From Prevotella sp. (GTDB taxonomy: Bacteria; Bacteroidota; Bacteroidia; Bacteroidales; Bacteroidaceae), in NCBI GenBank assembly GCA_021204565.1, contig JAJPZE010000015.1, positions 1 to 8,493 of the forward strand: a DNA stretch of 8,493 nucleotides, in the 5' to 3' direction. A program made the position numbers and the translations under genes. Shown here one piece after another: positions 1 through 7,259 of this stretch. The first letter of the stretch is position 1. Every line of letters starts with the position of its first letter. Below the pieces are notes generated by a model, which did not search any database, was not told the DNA's origin, and was given only the letters and a program-made list of their open reading frames with translations.

Positions 1-2
1 AT

Positions 3-257
3 ATACGCTCGACCATACCCAACCTTATAGCGCAAATAGGGCGCCGCGGACGTGCTTACGAGCAGTCGATACGCATAGATTACCTGCAAGGACTCAACGA
101 CCTTTACGAGGAATGGATAAAGACTTATAAGGGCAATCTGCTTATTGTCGACGGCGACACATGCAAGTTCGAGTCCGACGTGGCGGCATTTCAAACCATC
201 ACCGACCGTATCGACGCCGAGCTCTACGGTCTGTTCCCGTTCAACGGGCAAGTATAA
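3..257 (+). CDS. Deoxynucleoside kinase (dNK family), C-terminal part; 5' end outside window
   Basis: An open frame enters from the left edge and ends at TAA 255-257, giving 84 residues. It reads QIGRRGRAYEQSIRIDYL, then LNDLYEEWI and LLIVDGD, and ends near DAELYGLFPF. The RRGR-x-YE segment followed by I-x-x-DYL-x-x-LN-x-x-YE-x-W matches the lid and C-terminal helices of bacterial deoxyadenosine/deoxyguanosine kinases (PF01712). These enzymes phosphorylate deoxynucleosides with ATP in the cytoplasmic salvage pathway. The P-loop and the nucleoside-binding residues lie upstream of the window, so substrate preference (dA, dG or other) cannot be judged. The next ORF starts 78 bp downstream on the same strand. 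The family call rests on recognised motifs, not on an alignment. Confidence 0.85.
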   Translation: MRSTIPNLIAQIGRRGRAYEQSIRIDYLQGLNDLYEEWIKTYKGNLLIVDGDTCKFESDVAAFQTITDRIDAELYGLFPFNGQV

Positions 258-335
258 ACCGTCAGATACGCATTTGCCGCACGTGAACAAGCAACATATA
301 TCCTCTTAATTACGACATTATTTATCGCTACGTCA

Positions 336-608
336 ATGGCTAAGGCACAGGATAAAGCAACGCAGACGGCGGGGCGCGGGCAATTGGAAGACTTCGCCCG
401 CGAGATGATCTTCCCGCTCGGCTCCACTAACGACGCATACGCGCAATATTTCACCGGGCAGTCGTATCTCGCTCCCGTTTCGACGGAGCAGGTGCATATC
501 AGCAACGTTACGTTTGAGCCGCGCTGCCGCAACAATCGGCATATATCCAACGAATGGCTCGAACCCGTCGGCGACGACCTTTACGACGCACTCGAAGCGG
601 AGCAATAA
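336..608 (+). pseudogene. Cupin-domain protein with the barrel core deleted in frame (remnant or mini-protein)
   Basis: The ORF encodes 90 residues from ATG 336. Residues 24-69 (MIFPLGSTNDAYAQYF, GQSYLAPVSTEQVHISNVTFEP, CRNNRH) match the front of a common small cupin family (PF07883-like), where the text normally continues as NNWHIH and then a Gly/His-rich metal-binding core. Residues 71-90 (SNEWLEPV, then DDLYDAL) match the family's extreme C-terminus. The stretch normally between them, roughly 70-80 residues with the GGGQ turn and the HWHG histidines, is absent; the join falls near bases 540-548 and keeps the frame. Two usually conserved residues also differ: Gly to Arg at 63 and Trp to Arg at 68. 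Without the metal-binding histidines the cupin fold and any enzymatic role should be lost. The family comparison is from memory. Either a decaying gene or an assembly collapse would explain it. It lies 39 bp before the porin gene, same strand. Confidence 0.6.
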
Positions 609-647
609 TTCATTGAGTACACACATCCTTTATACATCATAACTGTA

Positions 648-1826
648 ATGAAAACTTATCTAATGTTGTGCCTTCTCCTGCTCGCCGGTACGGCGTGCGC
701 GGAGGAGACGGAGTACGGCAAAGTAGTTTTGCCTACGTCGGAGTTCGGGGGCGAGGAGACGCTTGAGACCGGTTTTGCGACCGAGTTCATAGAGAGCCTG
801 ACGACTCAGAACGGCGAAAAGAAAGAGAAGAAAGAGTACGGATACAACGTCACGAAGTATGCCTCGGTGCCCGTCTTCGGAGCTTACATCATCGGTTCGT
901 ACAAGTATACGAGCCAAAAAGACCAGCACAACGGCGACGGGTTCAACGGGCGCAATATCCGTGCATACGTCGACGGCACCGTCTTAACCGACTTCAAATA
1001 CCGCCTCCAGTTGGAGTTCAACGGCTCTCCGCATATTAAGGATTTCTTCCTCGAATGGGCTCACTTCAAGGAGTTCAGCGTGAAAATCGGACAGTTCAAA
1101 CGGGCATTCACCTTTGAGAACCCCCTTAATCCTTGGGACGTGGGTATGGGCGATTACTCGCAAGGAGTGAAGAAATTGGCGGGCATGGGCGACCGTTGCG
1201 GCGAGGCGTCAACCGCAGGCGGACGGGACCAGGGCTTGCAGGTTCAGGGCGACCTTTTCCCCGTCGGAAAGGACAAGCACCGTCTCGTTCACTATCAGCT
1301 CGCGGTATATAACGGCAACGGCATCAACGCGGCTGATAACAACTCGCGTAAGGACGTTATCGGAACGATACAGGTACAACCGATACGGGGATTGTTCCTG
1401 GGCTTCTTCGGCTGGACCGGTAATTGGACAAGCGGCGACGTAACCGTAAAGCGCGACCGATATGCAATCAGCGGTTCGTTTGAAAGGGACAATTGGTCGG
1501 CACGAGCCGAGTACATTCACTCCGTGGGGCACGAAGTCAAAGAATATAACTCCGAGACAAACACGTGGAGCGGCACGGGCAGAGCGGACGCTTTTTATGC
1601 AACTCTCGGCGTGCCGGTGCTTCCCTGGCTGAAAATCTATATGAAGTACGACCAGTACCGCGACCAAGCAACCAACGACACAAAGCACGTCATATACGGC
1701 ATCTGCCCTAACTTCCGGCTCCATAAGAACCTCAATATCCAGCTCGAATATCATTACAACAACGACCACACGGTCGCCAATCCGCATTACAGCGACGTAT
1801 GGGTTGAGACCTACGTTCGCTTCTAA
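648..1826 (+). CDS. Phosphate-selective porin O/P family outer-membrane protein
   Basis: The protein has 392 residues from ATG 648 to TAA. Residues 1-18 form a signal peptide (short Lys n-region, Leu-rich core, Ala-Cys-Ala before Glu19). A hydrophilic, Lys/Glu-rich stretch follows (about 54-66). From about residue 75 to the end the sequence alternates short amphipathic strands and turns, for example NIRAYVDGTVLTDFKYRLQLEF, FFLEWAHF, FSVKIGQFKRAFTFENP and LNIQLEYHY. This is the pattern of a 16-18-stranded barrel, and the IGQFK/FTFENP segment is typical of the OprO/OprP-like family (PF07396). The last residue is Phe in YVRF, the usual BAM recognition end. In Bacteroidota these porins are not proven to be phosphate-specific; the substrate here is unknown. 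It is the last gene of the plus-strand unit and is followed by the hairpin at 1857-1886. Confidence 0.88.
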   Translation: MKTYLMLCLLLLAGTACAEETEYGKVVLPTSEFGGEETLETGFATEFIESLTTQNGEKKEKKEYGYNVTKYASVPVFGAYIIGSYKYTSQKDQHNGDGFNGRNIRAYVDGTVLTDFKYRLQLEFNGSPHIKDFFLEWAHFKEFSVKIGQFKRAFTFENPLNPWDVGMGDYSQGVKKLAGMGDRCGEASTAGGRDQGLQVQGDLFPVGKDKHRLVHYQLAVYNGNGINAADNNSRKDVIGTIQVQPIRGLFLGFFGWTGNWTSGDVTVKRDRYAISGSFERDNWSARAEYIHSVGHEVKEYNSETNTWSGTGRADAFYATLGVPVLPWLKIYMKYDQYRDQATNDTKHVIYGICPNFRLHKNLNIQLEYHYNNDHTVANPHYSDVWVETYVRF

Positions 1827-1856
1827 CCGGCGGATAATTAAAGCTATACCAAAACA

Positions 1857-1886
1857 AAGAGTTGCCCTCGTGCGGGGGCAACTCTT
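1857..1886. terminator. Bidirectional intrinsic terminator between convergent porin and relA genes
   Basis: A perfect 11-bp inverted repeat, AAGAGTTGCCC at 1857-1867 and GGGCAACTCTT at 1876-1886, encloses an 8-nt loop. It lies 30 bp after the porin stop and 24 bp after the relA stop. On the minus strand the stem is followed by TGTTTTGG, a usable U-rich tail, so termination of the relA transcript is well supported. On the plus strand the tail (CGCTTTATCTTA) is weaker, so action on the porin transcript is likely but less certain. Confidence 0.85.
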
Positions 1887-1910
1887 CGCTTTATCTTACG
1901 ACGCGCTCCG

Positions 1911-4148
1911 TCAGAGCATGTTCACCTCTTTAATATCGCTTATGCGGCGGAGACTGTCGGCAATTTCCGTTACCTCCTCACGGTCGTAGACGCGCACGAG
2001 TATGGTGCCGGAGAAGATGCCGTCCTTAGTCGCGAGGCTGATGTCCCTTATGTCAATATCCATCTGATCGGAGAGTACGCGCGACACGTCCTTAAGTATT
2101 CCCTTGCGATCGAAGCCTTTAACCTGTATTGCAGCGTCGAAGAGCATTCCCCGGAACATATTCCAGACGGCGTCTACGATGCGGTCGCCGTAGGTGCTTT
2201 TTAAGCGCGTGGCGACCTCGCAGTTACGTTTATGGATTACAATCTCGCCCGCGTCGGTTATAAAACCTAATATATCGTCGCCCGCAATCGGCTTGCAACA
2301 CGACGCATAGTTGAACGTATGAAAGTTGACATCGTTGATGCTGACGGCTTTCTTCTTGTCGAAATCCTTGCCGACAACAAACTTCTCCGTCTCCTTCGCC
2401 TGCTCTTTCTTTTTGTCCGACCTGAGGAACGGCTCGAGCTTACTCCATCTCTTGCGCTTTTGTTTGCCCGTTACGGCTTGCATGAACCTGTCGTCGAACG
2501 CTATTCCCCCTTTGGCAATGGCGGTCAGAAGATCCTCGCGCGTCATCTCATACTCGCGGCTAATGCGGTCGTAAAGCGATACGGAGGCGGGGAAGCCCTT
2601 ATCTTTAAGCCAGGAGTTGAGCATCTCCGTGCCCTTGCGTTGTAACTCGCGGCTCTCCCTGCGCAGGGCAATGCGTATCTTATTGCTTGCCTTTGTGGTT
2701 GTAACTATGCCGAGCCAGTCGGCTCTGACCTTTTGCGAAGCCGAGGTTAATATCTCCACTTGGTCGCCGCTTTGCAACTTATAGCTCAACGGAACCAGCT
2801 TATGATTGACCTTTGCGCCAATACAATGCGTGCCGAGGAAGCTATGGATTGAGAAGGCGAAATCGAGTGCTGTCGCCCCCGACGGCATCGTCTTTATCTC
2901 GCCCTTGGGCGTGAATACAAATATCTCGCTTGCAAAGAGATTGAGCTTTATGGCGTCGAGGAAATCCATTGCGTCGGGCTGGGGGTCGTCGAGTATTTCC
3001 TTAATCGTCCCGATCCAATTGTTCAGCTCGCCCTCGTTGTTAGCCTCTCCTTTCCCCTCCTTATACTTCCAATGCGCGGCAAAGCCTTTCTCGGCAAGAT
3101 CATCCATTCTTTCCGAACGAATCTGCACCTCTATCCACCGCCCCTGATTGCTCATAAGCGTTACGTGGAGCGCCTGGTACCCGTTGGCCTTGGGATGGTT
3201 GAGCCAATCGCGAAGACGGTCGGGATGTGCCTTATACAACTTGCTGATAGCGACATATATGCGGAAACATTCGTCTATCTCGTCCTCCGTCTCGTCGACG
3301 GCATAAATTATCCTAACCGCCAGGATGTCGTATATCTCCTCGAATGTAACGTGCTTTGCTTGCATCTTGCTCCATATCGAATACGGACTTTTCACCCGCG
3401 CCTTTATCGTATAGCGAACGCCCATAGAGTCGAGCGCCTCGCGTATGGGTTGTGTGAAGTTGTCGAACAGGTTCCCGATGGAGTGGCGGGTCTCGTCCAA
3501 CTTCTTGGAGATGTAGTTGTAAGTATCGGGATGCTCGAAGCGGAAGCTAAGGTTCTCGAGTTCGGTCTTTATCTTGTTCAGCCCCAGGCGGTTGGCGAGG
3601 GGCGCATATATATATAATGTCTCGCCCGCAATCTTGTATTGCTTGTTGTGAGGTTGCGCGTCGAGGGTGCGCATGTTGTGCAGACGGTCGCATATTTTGA
3701 TGAGTATAACGCGGATGTCGTCGTTCATCGTGAGGAGCAATTTCTTAAAATTCTCCGCCTGTGCGGAGGCATGCTCGCCGAATATACCCCCCGAAATCTT
3801 GGTCAGTCCGTCTACGATTTGCGCCACCTTAGCCCCGAAGAGGTTCTCTATGTCCTCAATGTTGTAATCGGTGTCCTCTACGACGTCGTGCAACAATGCC
3901 GAACAAATGCTCGTGCTCCCGAGCCCCATTTCCTCGCTTGCAATTTGGGCCACGGCAAGCGGGTGCATAATATACGGCTCGCCGGAGAGGCGCTTAACGC
4001 CTTTGTGAGCTTGGCGGGCGAAGTTGAACGCCTTAGTTATTATATCCACTTTCTTGCGGTGTGGCGAGGCAAGATAGCTGTTCAGAAGCCGTTGGAACGC
4101 CTCATCCACGAGCCGTTCTTCGTCGTTACGTATGTTGTCTTCGGTCAT
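1911..4148 (-). CDS. relA/spoT (rsh): Bifunctional (p)ppGpp synthetase/hydrolase, long RelA/SpoT homolog
   Basis: The protein has 745 residues, full length for long RSH enzymes. The N-terminal HD hydrolase domain (about 35-195) keeps H62, the H87-D88 pair in LLHDVVEDT and D154 in KICDRLHNMRT, so ppGpp breakdown should be functional. The synthetase domain (about 240-365) keeps R251/K253 in RVKSPYSIWSKM, D274 in YDILAVR, NGYQALH (322-328) and E340 in EVQIR, so ATP plus GDP/GTP to (p)ppGpp should also work. The motif that separates RelA from SpoT/Rel types reads RLRD (311-314), close to the basic RXKD of bifunctional enzymes and unlike the acidic EXDD of E. coli RelA. A TGS domain (about 407-468), a Cys/His segment with CC 617-618, H639 and C643, and a C-terminal ACT domain (about 672-745) follow. 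Start ATG 4146-4148, 45 bp after mltD. It is the last gene of the parA operon and is cytoplasmic/ribosome-associated by family. Confidence 0.95.
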   Translation of the reverse strand: MTEDNIRNDEERLVDEAFQRLLNSYLASPHRKKVDIITKAFNFARQAHKGVKRLSGEPYIMHPLAVAQIASEEMGLGSTSICSALLHDVVEDTDYNIEDIENLFGAKVAQIVDGLTKISGGIFGEHASAQAENFKKLLLTMNDDIRVILIKICDRLHNMRTLDAQPHNKQYKIAGETLYIYAPLANRLGLNKIKTELENLSFRFEHPDTYNYISKKLDETRHSIGNLFDNFTQPIREALDSMGVRYTIKARVKSPYSIWSKMQAKHVTFEEIYDILAVRIIYAVDETEDEIDECFRIYVAISKLYKAHPDRLRDWLNHPKANGYQALHVTLMSNQGRWIEVQIRSERMDDLAEKGFAAHWKYKEGKGEANNEGELNNWIGTIKEILDDPQPDAMDFLDAIKLNLFASEIFVFTPKGEIKTMPSGATALDFAFSIHSFLGTHCIGAKVNHKLVPLSYKLQSGDQVEILTSASQKVRADWLGIVTTTKASNKIRIALRRESRELQRKGTEMLNSWLKDKGFPASVSLYDRISREYEMTREDLLTAIAKGGIAFDDRFMQAVTGKQKRKRWSKLEPFLRSDKKKEQAKETEKFVVGKDFDKKKAVSINDVNFHTFNYASCCKPIAGDDILGFITDAGEIVIHKRNCEVATRLKSTYGDRIVDAVWNMFRGMLFDAAIQVKGFDRKGILKDVSRVLSDQMDIDIRDISLATKDGIFSGTILVRVYDREEVTEIADSLRRISDIKEVNML

Positions 4149-4154
4149 TTAAGG

Positions 4155-4170
4155 TTTGATAGTTATCAAA
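4155..4170. promoter_or_regulatory. 16-bp palindrome just upstream of relA start
   Basis: TTTGATA (4155-4161) and TATCAAA (4164-4170) form a perfect inverted repeat around a 2-nt centre. It lies 6 bp upstream of the relA ATG on the minus strand, within the 45-bp gap after mltD. The centre is too tight for a stable RNA hairpin, so a dimeric DNA-binding protein site is the more natural reading. No matching Bacteroides promoter (TTTG/TAnnTTTG) was found with it, so its function is inference. Confidence 0.4.
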
Positions 4171-4193
4171 TGTTGCCGTTCGCCGTGTCGGCT

Positions 4194-5558
4194 TTACTTC
4201 ACTCTGAGCTTCTTTCCCGCCACGATTGTTGTCCCTTTTATGCTCGGGTTGAGCTGTTTCAACCGAGCCACTGTCGTGCCGTTGCGCTTGGCTATTGCGG
4301 AGAGGGTGTCGCCCTTGCGCACTGTTGCCGTTCGTGCCGAAGAGGAGTTGCGCCTGCCGTAACCTTTGCCCTTACGCCGCGTGTTTGTACCTTTCCGTCC
4401 GCCGGAAGAGTATGCGGGAGCGTCGTTCACCGCCGTTACGGCGCGTTTGGTCAACAGCTCGTCGGCGCGGTAAGCATAGATTGAGTCCTCGTTGTCAATA
4501 AATGCAATGATGTCATCAGCCGGCAGACGGATAACCGAAGGTTTGGTTCCGCCGTTCACGATGTTATGCCGGTATTGGGGATTCATCGCCTCCACCTCTG
4601 TCACATCTATGTTCAGCACGTGCGCAATCTGCTCGAAATGCACGTCGCGGGATACGACGACGGTGTCCGTCTTGGCGGGTAACGTCGTGCGCATGGGGCA
4701 GATATTGTGCTCGCAATAATAGTTCATTATGTAGTTCGCGGCTATAAATGCCGGGACGTAAGCACGTGTTTCGCGGGGCAGATAAGGATATATCCGCCAG
4801 TAATCTTTCTCGCCTTGTGCGCGGTGTATGGCCTTGTTAATGTTCTCCGGACCGCAGTTATATGCCGCTATGGCGAGAGCCCAATCGCCGAAGATGTTGT
4901 ACAGATCGGACAGATAATGTGCGGCGGCGTAAGATGATTTGACGGGGTCCTGACGTTCGTCGACAAGGCTGTTCACCTCCAAGCCGTATTGTTTGCCGGT
5001 AACTAACATAAACTGCCAGAGCCCCGTTGCTCCGGCGCGGGACACCGCTTTGGGGTTTAACGCCGACTCCACGATGGGTAAATACTTCAGCTCGAGCGGC
5101 AGTGAATAGCTCTCTAACGCCTGTTCGAATATCGGTATATAAAAGTTCGCGGCGCCCAGCATAACGCTTACGCCTTTCCGCATACGCCCCGCATAGCGGT
5201 CGATAAGTTCCCTGACGACGCTGTTGTAAGGCATCTCAATGACGGTCGGCATTTTGCTCAAGCGCGATATATACTCCTCTTCGGTATAGCTCGGATTGAA
5301 GTCCGGCAGGTTACAATCGGTGTCGGGAGCCAGATATTGCCGGGCATTATAAAGGCGTAACAAGCTGTCGACGTTCATCTCCAACCCCTCCGGCATATCG
5401 AAATCAGTGCCGTCCAATGCGGCGAAACGTCCGTCGCCGTCCTCCTCTTCCTGCTCGTAAAGCTCCGCCTCGCCGTCGTCCGCGTCGCCGGCATACTGCG
5501 CTTTGGCGAAGAGGGGAATCGATACCAAGAGCAACAATAAGTATATCTTTGTCTTCAT
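4194..5558 (-). CDS. mltD: MltD-like membrane/periplasmic lytic murein transglycosylase with LysM
   Basis: The protein has 454 residues from ATG 5556-5558. Residues 1-20 are a signal peptide ending Ala-Lys-Ala before Gln21; there is no lipobox cysteine, so it should be a soluble periplasmic protein. A very acidic stretch (24-43) follows. The SLT (lysozyme-like) domain spans about 130-285 and shows the family signature: catalytic Glu164 in PIVESALNP, GATGLWQFM at 176-184, and AYNCGPENI at 232-240. These enzymes cleave the MurNAc-GlcNAc bond with formation of 1,6-anhydroMurNAc. A weak LysM-like segment lies at about 300-346 and a clear LysM (VRKGDTLSAIAKRNGT, then LKQLNPSI) at 412-453, joined by a basic Gly/Ser/Arg linker (386-410). 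It follows the DUF5683 gene by 28 bp. Its place beside parAB suggests coordination of wall remodelling with the cell cycle, which is inference. Confidence 0.92.
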   Translation of the reverse strand: MKTKIYLLLLLVSIPLFAKAQYAGDADDGEAELYEQEEEDGDGRFAALDGTDFDMPEGLEMNVDSLLRLYNARQYLAPDTDCNLPDFNPSYTEEEYISRLSKMPTVIEMPYNSVVRELIDRYAGRMRKGVSVMLGAANFYIPIFEQALESYSLPLELKYLPIVESALNPKAVSRAGATGLWQFMLVTGKQYGLEVNSLVDERQDPVKSSYAAAHYLSDLYNIFGDWALAIAAYNCGPENINKAIHRAQGEKDYWRIYPYLPRETRAYVPAFIAANYIMNYYCEHNICPMRTTLPAKTDTVVVSRDVHFEQIAHVLNIDVTEVEAMNPQYRHNIVNGGTKPSVIRLPADDIIAFIDNEDSIYAYRADELLTKRAVTAVNDAPAYSSGGRKGTNTRRKGKGYGRRNSSSARTATVRKGDTLSAIAKRNGTTVARLKQLNPSIKGTTIVAGKKLRVK

Positions 5559-5586
5559 CTCTATGTATTTTCTTTTTCGTCTAAAG

Positions 5587-6333
5587 TCAGAAATTCAAGC
5601 TGCATTGCACGCCCGGACCGCCTCCTTTCAGCGGGTTGTTATAGTTCCCGGTAGAGATGTATGCCGGCTCGATATGCATACTCAAATCTTCCGATATGTC
5701 AAACTCCGACAACGATGCATCTACGTATGCGTCGATCACGCTCAAAGCATACACCGCTATAATGCAAAAGAAACTCAGGTCGCGATATCGCCTGAAGCGG
5801 TCTTTGCGCTTGCTGAACAACGTCTGGTAACGGGACAAATTGGAGCTCGTTATCTCGGCTCCGAGGTGCAAGAACTGCTCGTAACTCCGCGTCGAATCAT
5901 CGTCGTCGGTCAGGTCGAGATAAGCTTGCTTATAGTCGCTGTACATCTGATTGTTCCAAGACCAAGCGTATGCACAACCCACAAAACCGCCATAAAAAAT
6001 CGGAAGCTTCCAGTACTTGCGGTTGTATATCTGCCCGCCTCCGGGGAAGACCAAAGCCAGCCACATGGCGCGTTTGGGATTAGGCTTCCAAGTCGTCCAA
6101 TCACGACGTACACGAACGCTCTTCACCGAGTCCGCCACGAGGCTGTCGGCACGCAACGGACGCTCCGCTATTAATATATCAGCCGCCTCCGGGCTGTCTC
6201 CCCGCGCCGTCAAAAGAGAATCGGACGCCACGCTAAGGCTGTCTCTTTCGCCCCCGTTTGCATATCCGCAGAGAGGGACAAACATCGCTATCAATGTCGA
6301 CAAAACAACCGTGTATGTGGTTCTCCGGCTCAA
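5587..6333 (-). CDS. DUF5683 family membrane protein, TTG start
   Basis: The protein has 248 residues. The only start that keeps an export signal is TTG at 6331-6333, 13 bp after the parB stop; no in-frame ATG or GTG lies between that stop codon region and the TTG. It gives SRR followed by a hydrophobic core and a likely cleavage after Gly-Tyr-Ala25. The next ATG (codon 17) would destroy the signal. Residues 26-75 are polar and low in conservation signals. The core WKPNPKRAMWLALVFPGGGQ (82-101), continuing IYNRKYWKLPIFYGGFVG, is the DUF5683 hallmark and contains short hydrophobic, glycine-rich segments. A third hydrophobic segment (about 186-204) follows a basic cluster. The function of the family is unknown; an envelope location is inferred. 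I recall this family as a usual neighbour of parB and mltD in Bacteroidales. Confidence 0.82.
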   Translation of the reverse strand: MSRRTTYTVVLSTLIAMFVPLCGYANGGERDSLSVASDSLLTARGDSPEAADILIAERPLRADSLVADSVKSVRVRRDWTTWKPNPKRAMWLALVFPGGGQIYNRKYWKLPIFYGGFVGCAYAWSWNNQMYSDYKQAYLDLTDDDDSTRSYEQFLHLGAEITSSNLSRYQTLFSKRKDRFRRYRDLSFFCIIAVYALSVIDAYVDASLSEFDISEDLSMHIEPAYISTGNYNNPLKGGGPGVQCSLNF

Positions 6334-6346
6334 CGATATAGCGTAT

Positions 6347-7252
6347 TTAGTCGTGTATCTTGCCTAATGCGGCGACGATATTGTCGAACGAAGCCTCGCT
6401 GTCGAACGCTATCATAATCTTCCCTCTGCCGTTTCGTGCGCACGCGATTTGCACCTTCGCCCCCAGGAGGCGATGTATGTTGTCCCTTGCGCTAACGTAT
6501 TTTTCGGACAGGTTAGCCGAGCTGTTCTTTCCCCTGCCGGCTTTCTCCTTCACCCCGCTCTTCAGCCGCGCCGCTATCCGCTCTACCTGGCGCACCGAAT
6601 ACCCGTTTGCGACGATGTCGCGGAACACCCTGACCTGCTCCGACGGACTTTCGATGGCGAGTAACGCGCGCGCATGCCCGGCGTCTATCTCGCGCTTTTG
6701 AAGGGCGAGCTGAACTTCTGCGGGCAGGCGCAACAAGCGCAGAGTGTTCGTTACAAGAGTGCGGCTCTTCCCTACACGCCGCGCAATCTTCTCCTGAGTC
6801 ATATTCTCCTGCTCCAACAGCTTCTGATAAGCGAGGGCAACCTCTATGACGTTAAGGTCTTCGCGCTGAATGTTCTCGACGAGCGCCATCTCCATCAAGC
6901 CGGCGTCGGACAATGTGCGTATATATGCGGGAATAGATTTCAAGCCCGCTATCTGCGCCGCCCGCCAACGCCGTTCGCCCGCTATAATCATATATCTGTC
7001 AGGCGAAAGCTGGTGGAGCGTTATGGGTTGAACGATACCTATTTGCCGTATGCTGTCCGCCAATTCCGCTAATGAGGCTTCGCCAAACTCGCGGCGGGGC
7101 TGGTTCGGATTAGGCTCTATCTCCCCTATCGCTATCTCGTTAATCGTCGAGCTGCCCTCGGTTCGCACCGCGTCGGTCGATATAAGGGCGTCCAAGCCCC
7201 TGCCTAATGCCGGGGCGCGTCCCGTAGTGATGAACTTTTTCTTCACAACCAT
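6347..7252 (-). CDS. parB: Chromosome-partitioning protein ParB (CTPase, parS-binding)
   Basis: The protein has 301 residues from ATG 7250-7252, 7 bp after the parA stop. The open frame runs on upstream to a TTG inside parA, but the ATG gives the expected N-terminus. Residues 12-24 (APALGRGLDALI) are the ParA-stimulating peptide. The ParB/Sulfiredoxin-like CTP-binding domain covers about 37-135, with NPNQPRREF (48-56), IVQPI (73-77), the CTP-binding motif GERRWRAA (92-99) and ENIQREDLN (126-134). A helix-turn-helix lies at about 152-172 (TQEKIARRVGKSRTLVTNTL), with further DNA-binding helices to about 228. A Lys/Gly linker (231-245) leads to the C-terminal dimerisation domain (255-300). ParB loads at parS, spreads as a CTP-dependent clamp and stimulates the ParA ATPase. 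No convincing parS was found in this window. Confidence 0.95.
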   Translation of the reverse strand: MVVKKKFITTGRAPALGRGLDALISTDAVRTEGSSTINEIAIGEIEPNPNQPRREFGEASLAELADSIRQIGIVQPITLHQLSPDRYMIIAGERRWRAAQIAGLKSIPAYIRTLSDAGLMEMALVENIQREDLNVIEVALAYQKLLEQENMTQEKIARRVGKSRTLVTNTLRLLRLPAEVQLALQKREIDAGHARALLAIESPSEQVRVFRDIVANGYSVRQVERIAARLKSGVKEKAGRGKNSSANLSEKYVSARDNIHRLLGAKVQIACARNGRGKIMIAFDSEASFDNIVAALGKIHD

Positions 7253-7259
7253 AATGCGC

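Noticed and set aside
275..290. parS-like sequence TGCCGCACGTGAACAA between the kinase and the cupin remnant
   Set aside because: It shares the CACGTGAA core but matches the usual 16-bp parS palindrome at only 11 of 16 positions, and its left arm is wrong. No better parS was found in the window.
648..701. Lipoprotein signal in the porin leader (GTAC at the end)
   Set aside because: Position -3 is Gly instead of Leu/Val/Ile, so it is not a lipobox; Ala-Cys-Ala before Glu19 fits signal peptidase I and the barrel fold.
3639..4484. 281-codon open frame on the plus strand opposite relA and mltD, plus others of 181 and 223 codons
   Set aside because: They are antisense to genes with clear family motifs, show no recognisable domains, and are explained by codon bias of the real genes.
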